Source of the DNA: Azolla pinnata | Lineage: Eukaryota; Streptophyta; Polypodiopsida; Salviniales; Salviniaceae | Assembly (NCBI GenBank): GCA_037176905.1 | Contig: JBBBWG010029755.1 | Span: 1-51,794 of the forward strand | Direction of reading: 5' to 3' | Length of the DNA stretch: 51,794 nucleotides | Part shown: piece by piece, positions 47,179 to 51,794 of the stretch | Layout of the letters: the number at the start of each line of letters is the position of its first letter | Numbering within the stretch: position 1 is the first letter of the stretch | Notes under the pieces: model-generated | What the model was told of the DNA's origin: nothing | Databases searched by the model: none | The model's input: the letters and a program-made list of their open reading frames with translations, nothing else | Made by a program: the position numbers and the translations under genes

Positions 47179-48392
47179 CTCATAACAACAGGTTAGCTTA
47201 TTTGCATGAGGGCTTGGAACCCAAAGTCGTACATCGGGATGTGAAATCTAGCAATATCCTATTAGACAGCCAATGGAATGCAAAAGTTGCTGACTTTGGA
47301 CTTGCCAAGCTTTTAGGAACAGGGAATAGCCATGTTACAACAAGAGTCATGGGGACTTTTGGGTAAGCGTACATGTCTTTCGAAGTTAGGGTTTCTCCTT
47401 CTAACTCAACTATGATTCTTATCCTTTTTTTTTTGTTTGAAGGTATGTTGCCCCAGAGTATGCCCTTACTGGTATGCTTACTGAGAAAAGTGATGTATAT
47501 AGCTATGGTGTCCTCCTCATGGAATTGGTAACAGGAAGAGTTCCTGTGGATTTTAGTAGGCCAGCTGGAGAGGTTGGAAACGTTTCTTGCTATGGTACTA
47601 ACACATCTGTAGAACTCTTTAAGTTTAACACCCTGACTTTTGTGGACTAGGTGAATTTGGTAGACTGGTTAAAAGCAATGGTTGGTAACCACCACTCCGA
47701 GGAAGTTGTAGACCCAAAGATGGAGCAGAAACCATCACCACGAGCTCTGAAAAGAGCTTTGCTTGTAGCTTTACGATGTGTTGATCCTGATGCCCCAAAG
47801 CGGCCAAAAATGGGCCAAGTAGTTCACATGCTGGAAGCTGAGGATAATCCATTTCGTGAGGTATGATATAATGGTAGACATGCAATGGGATTCTGTTGAG
47901 GTGAAAACATCAAGTCGTCCTTACTCGTGGCAAATTTACCGAAACTTATCAATCCATCTCAAAATTACCAGAGTACACCCTTTGTTTTTTTATACTAGCA
48001 AGGAGCGCTACTCTGGTAAATTTTGGAATGTAGTGATATTTTTGTAAATGCTCGAATAAGATACGAGTGTTTTCGACCTTTTATGTGTGGTGTTTAGATC
48101 TACTGTAATCAGATCTGTGCTAATGCTTCTGACAATGTCAAAGGAACGGAAGAACAATGTGCGGGAGACATCCCGGCAACGGACTGGAACTCATCAAGTT
48201 CACATGGCATCAGAAAACCAGGGCATTCCTAAAGAAAATTTTGCTTACATGCCAGCAGCTCATAGGGATGCAGATACACAAAGGACGAGCAACATAAAGA
48301 ATGGGAAAGGGAAGATGTCAGCTGAGGATGAGGAAGAAGAAGGCGACGACTCACAGAGCAATGGGGAGCCCATAGCAAGATGGAGGAGGTGA
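45497..48392 (+). CDS. Membrane-anchored receptor-like serine/threonine kinase (At2g42960/GPK1 type), 7 exons
   Basis: Plasma-membrane kinase with a very short extracytosolic part. Exons: 45497-46251, 46471-46575, 46878-47000, 47192-47362, 47443-47572, 47651-47860, 48144-48392, all in phase, giving 580 residues. Start: first ATG after a splice acceptor; the frame above it lacks ATG. Membrane segment at about 18-43 ([18 protein letters not shown]), then a polar linker of about 160 residues and the subgroup hallmark [20 protein letters not shown]. The kinase is complete: [11 protein letters not shown] loop, AVKNLL lysine, HRDVKSSN catalytic loop, DFGLAK, and GTFGYVAPEYA activation segment, then [18 protein letters not shown]. 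The catalytic residues are present, so it should be active. The C-terminal tail (exon 7) is acidic/basic and specific. Intron 3 holds an (AT)n(GA)n microsatellite ending just before exon 4. The exon 7 acceptor is my least certain border. Confidence 0.92.
47110..47178. repeat. (AT)n-(GA)n microsatellite in kinase intron 3
   Basis: About 20 AT units followed by about 14 GA units, ending 13 bases before the acceptor of exon 4 (47192). The polypurine GA run sits where a pyrimidine tract is usually expected. Confidence 0.95.
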
Positions 48393-49655
48393 TGGGAGAC
48401 ATTTCTCATAGGTGTTGGTGGTGGCTAGTCAAAAAGAAAAGGATCAAAATGCCGATGATGGGCTGCTGCAAAGGATGAAAAAGCTCTCGACAGTAGTTTC
48501 TGGGCTTGATCGAGAATGGCTCAAATGCTTGTAGGTGTACTAGTGGGGGGGGGGATTCATTAACTGTTGAGAAAGGATCAGAACGTTTGTAGCAATTGAT
48601 GGGCGCTTTGGGGAATAAAATCAAATTCTTTGGGGAAAGGCAACTTTGGTCCCTCGAACCTTCGTCCTTCCATCAAAATCACATCCTTTGGAGCAGACAA
48701 GTTGTTGATAGTGTGCATGCATCTCACATGCACTCTATTAACACCGAATCGCTACCTTCATTCATCATTGGCTTCTAATGGGCAAAGTAGAACGGTGGAA
48801 TCCGTCGATTCTTTTCATGTCTTTTGGAATGTGGTTTTGGGCAGGAATCGAACCGGCGCCTCTCGATTCAGGTGTGGATCGTGGATTGCCGACTTGCTGT
48901 CTGACGAAGCAGTGTAAGATTCGGAAACAATGGCGTCATTTCGGCTTCTGCATGCTTGTAAGTGGAGGCAGGTTTCATCACCTTTCTGATGGTAGTTATA
49001 AACCGCCGATCTGGAGTTCATATATTCATCATCTCTTGAAATGTGGAACCACAAAGCAAATGAAACATTCAAGTGATTCCATGCCATGTATATGATGGTG
49101 GTGGTGATGATGATGATGATGATGGTGATGGCATTCTGAAGCTTGAGCTTCCAAAGATATGCTGATCCTGAGGTGTATCTAATGTCTTATGTGTTATGCT
49201 AGCTAGCAAGCCAGTAAAGTGTAGAATGAAAGTGGAAAGGTCAAATTCAGCTGTGGAATGCAATCCATTTGCACTGTGGAATTCTGGCTTACTTCCTTTC
49301 TCTTGAGAATCTGATCAAAGGAAAGCATATCACTGGTGAAACAAAACAATCCCAACCAATGTACTGTTTTTAGTTTGCTTTTGCCATCGATCTTTCAAGC
49401 AGCGAGTTGGTCGATAGCTGGACTCTACACATGCATGGAGGTATATAAACAGATGCGTAAGCATTCGAGGATCACTCTGGCTCTATAGACACAAGCTTTG
49501 ATCGATTCGGCTTTGATTCTAAAAGCCACTTGTAATTGGGCATTGATCGAGCAAAACTTCAGATTAGAGGCTCTGATCAAGGTGTGTGCTTGACACAACT
49601 GTCTATTATAGAGATGGCCCAGATACATCAACTTCATGCGTCTGTCTGTCTAGTA
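48393..49655. other. Downstream flank of the kinase gene, no gene seen
   Basis: 3' UTR near the left. A G run at 48545-48553. A (GAT/GGT)n block at 49090-49135. The sequence at 48843-48860 contains GGAATCGAACCGGCGCC, a tRNA T-arm-like stretch on the minus strand, without a foldable tRNA around it. Confidence 0.5.
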
Positions 49656-49659
49656 GCAT

Positions 49660-50780
49660 CAAACCCTAAAACCTTTGGACACGATCGAAACCTTGAAACC
49701 GAAACCTTAAAACCTGGGGATCAGAAAACCCTAAAAAGATCCTGTATCGATGCACCTTGGCTCAAAAAACCTTGAATCATGTATTCATTTAAACCTAGAA
49801 CTGATAAACCTGTAACCCTGCAATCTTGGATTGATTAGCAACCCTAAAGCTTGAAACCTTAAAACCTTGGATCGGAAAACCCTAAACCCTATACCGAAAC
49901 AAACCCTAAAACCAAAACCTTGCACCTTGGATCGACAGAAACCTCGAATGCTGTATTGATACACCTTGGATCAGAAAACCTTGAATCTTTGTACTCATTT
50001 AAACCTAGAACTGATAAACCTATAACCCTAAATCCTGGATTGATTAGAAACCCTAAAGCTGAAAACCTTAAAACCCTGGATCGGAAAACCCTAAACCCTT
50101 TGCCGAAAGAAACCCTAAAACTATAAAACCTTGCACCTTGGATCGACAAAAACGCTGAATCTTGTATTGATACACCTTGGATCAGAAAACCTTGAATCTT
50201 TGTATTCATTTAAACCTAGAACTGATAAACCTATAACCCTGAATCCTGGATTGGTTAGAAACCCTAAAGCTGAAACCTTAAAACCTTGGATCGGAAAACC
50301 CTAAAAATCTTGTACCGAAAGAAACCCTAAAACTATAAAACCTTGCACCTTGGATCAGAAGACCCTAAATCTTGTACCGATAGAAACCCTAAAATTGGAA
50401 CCTTAAACCCAGGATCAGAAAACCCTAAACCTTGGATCGACAGAAAACCCTAAACCCAGGATCAGAAAACCCTAAACCTTGGATCAGCAGAAAACTCTAA
50501 ACCCGGGATCAGAAAACCCTAAATCTTGGATCAACAGAAAACCCTAAACCCTGGATCAACAGAAAACCCTAAACCCTGGATCAAGAGAAAACCCTAAACC
50601 TTGGATCAACAAAAAACCCTAAACCTTGGATCAACAGAAAACCCTAAACCTTGGATCAACAGAAAACCCTAAACCTTGGATCAACAGAAAACCCTAAACC
50701 CGGGATCAGAAAACCCTAAACCTTGGATCAACAGAAACCCTAAAACCGAACTTAGATCAAACCCTAAATCCAAACTACAA
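49660..50780. repeat. Hierarchical telo-box minisatellite (AAACCCTAAA-based)
   Basis: The left half has three copies of a roughly 210-base unit, marked by ATTTAAACCTAGAACTGATA at about 49787, 49998 and 50210. The right half (about 50385-50750) is about 15 copies of a 23-25-base unit, AAAACCCTAAACCTTGGATC plus a short linker (AACAG or AG). AACCCTAAA telo-boxes occur throughout. No coding content. Confidence 0.95.
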
Positions 50781-50819
50781 GCACTTTAGGGGCATTTCCC
50801 CAAATAAGGAAAAACCTTG

Positions 50820-50966
50820 TTTTCTTCTTCTTCTTCTTCTTCTTCTTCTTCTTCTTCTTCTTCATCTTCATCTTCTTCTTCTTTCTTCTTTCTTCTTCTT
50901 CTTCTTCTTCATCTTCATCTTCTTCTTCTTTCTTCTTTCTTCTTCTTCTTCTTCTTCTTCTTCTTG
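50820..50966 (+). repeat. (TTC)n tract directly upstream of the plastocyanin start
   Basis: TTC runs with ATC interruptions and two near-identical internal halves (CTTCATCTTCATCTTC blocks), ending 3 bases before the ATG. It probably forms the pyrimidine-rich leader. Confidence 0.9.
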
Positions 50967-50969
50967 GCC

Positions 50970-51539
50970 ATGGCCATGGCTTCCGGCTTCTCTGCGTTTT
51001 CTAGGGTTTGCCCCTCGTCGATCCGCCCACCACGATGCAGCAGAGAGCTCTTCCCTCCCTCTCTTCTCCCCTCCTTCAATGGCGGATCGACGCAGCAGCA
51101 GAATCCGCAGCAGCAGCAGCAGCAGAAGCTCCAGATCGTACCTTCCATCTTTCTTCCACCGCCCCCGTCTTTGGCGCCCGCTGTGATCTCCGTGTCCTCG
51201 GCCATGGCGATCCTCCTCCTCTCCGCACCTCCCCCGCTCGCGGCCACGACGATCAAGATGGGAGGCGATGAGGGCAGCTTGAACTTCGTGCCTGCTTCCG
51301 TCACTGTTCCCGCCGGGGAGAAGATCGTCTTCTCCAACAACAAGGGCTTCCCTCACAACGTCATCTTTGAGAAGGATGGCGTCCCTCCGGCTGTCGAGGT
51401 CGAGAAGATCTCTCATGTGGACTACATGAATGATCAGGGAGAGCAGTTCGTGGTCGTTCTTACCGAGAAAGGGACTTACAAGTTCTTCTGTGAGCCGCAT
51501 GCAGCGGCAGGTATGAATGGCGAGATCACTGTAACGTAG
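50970..51539 (+). CDS. PETE: Plastocyanin precursor, divergent, intronless
   Basis: Thylakoid-lumen copper protein carrying electrons from cytochrome f to photosystem I. 189 residues: a chloroplast transit peptide with a Gln-rich run (about 36-56), a hydrophobic thylakoid-transfer segment (AVISVSSAMAILLLSAPPPLAA) and a mature domain of about 97 residues from TTIKMGGDEGS. The four copper ligands are visible: His of GFPHNV, Cys and His of FFCEPH, Met of AAAGMNG. Unusual: the first acidic patch (Asp/Glu 42-45) is EKDG, the second patch (59-61) is lost with a two-residue deletion (KISHVDYMND), and the residue before the Cys is Phe instead of the usual Tyr83. Two in-frame ATGs start the frame; I chose the first. 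Lack of introns is normal for the family. Confidence 0.9.
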   Translation: MAMASGFSAFSRVCPSSIRPPRCSRELFPPSLLPSFNGGSTQQQNPQQQQQQKLQIVPSIFLPPPPSLAPAVISVSSAMAILLLSAPPPLAATTIKMGGDEGSLNFVPASVTVPAGEKIVFSNNKGFPHNVIFEKDGVPPAVEVEKISHVDYMNDQGEQFVVVLTEKGTYKFFCEPHAAAGMNGEITVT

Positions 51540-51704
51540 TCATGAATCTCACTCTCCCCCTCCATTTCTTTCTGCGTCGTCTCTCGATGTGACGATGCAG
51601 GATGCTCCCATTTTCTGATGCCAATGTGTAAATGTGTATATACATGTTTCTCCTTCTTGCCGGCAATGCAAAGTTGCTGTACTGTTCTTATTCTCCCTGT
51701 CTCT
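51540..51704 (+). other. Plastocyanin 3' flank
   Basis: Probable 3' UTR; no other signal. Confidence 0.6.
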
Positions 51705-51713
51705 CTCTTCCTC

Positions 51714-51794
<81 letters not shown>
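51705..51794. repeat. (CT)n microsatellite running off the window end
   Basis: CT units, pure for the last ~60 bases, continue to the last base. Confidence 0.97.

Noticed and set aside
48840-48920. tRNA-like T-arm on the minus strand (GGCGCCGGTTCGATTCC)
   Set aside because: The T-stem has a mismatch, and I could not fold acceptor, D and anticodon arms around it.
1-51794. CRISPR arrays, bacterial operons, riboswitches or phage genes
   Set aside because: The intron-exon gene structures and families are eukaryotic. The tandem arrays lack the conserved-repeat/unique-spacer pattern.

Overview
This is nuclear DNA from a land plant. It has many short, phase-consistent GT-AG introns and plant-type gene families: a HAC acetyltransferase with a plant domain order, a CHX antiporter, a plastocyanin and a plant membrane-anchored receptor-like kinase. 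Intergenic DNA is AT-rich, and there are many trinucleotide tracts and telo-box motifs. Gene structure fits an angiosperm. I cannot fix the lineage from sequence alone. The window holds both TTTAGGG-type and TTAGGG-type telomere-like arrays.

Layout. 170-8443 (-): a complete 15-exon HAC (CBP/p300-type) histone acetyltransferase, with its leader up to about 9.65 kb. 11662-12991 (-): PIG-P, a subunit of the first GPI-anchor enzyme. 14261-17579 (-): a CHX cation/H+ antiporter. 18296-18605 (-): a second copy of PIG-P exon 1 and its flanks, next to seven TTAGGG units. 20311-25348 (+): a mitochondrial stomatin-like (SPFH) protein. 26298-28251 (-): an EUL-domain lectin. 28464-28943: three 160-bp tandem units. 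30817-32325 (-): RER1, the ER retrieval receptor, with a 120-bp minisatellite upstream. 35493-39664 (-): a leucine-rich-repeat protein resembling CEP78, N-terminus uncertain. 41121-41950: a long alternating purine/pyrimidine microsatellite. 45497-48392 (+): a receptor-like kinase. 49660-50780: a hierarchical telo-box minisatellite. 50970-51539 (+): an unusual plastocyanin.

The genes do not form one pathway. They are ordinary housekeeping and accessory plant genes acting in chromatin, GPI anchors, ion transport, mitochondrial membranes, ER-Golgi sorting, signalling and photosynthetic electron transfer. The exon models were built by hand, checking GT-AG borders and reading phase. Each spliced model given as complete closes in frame.

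The most unusual points are the phase-preserving duplicate of the PIG-P first exon across the CHX gene, a CEP78-like protein in a plant window, a plastocyanin lacking the usual acidic patches and Tyr83, an in-frame duplicated splice donor in the lectin gene, and several tandem arrays placed directly upstream of genes.
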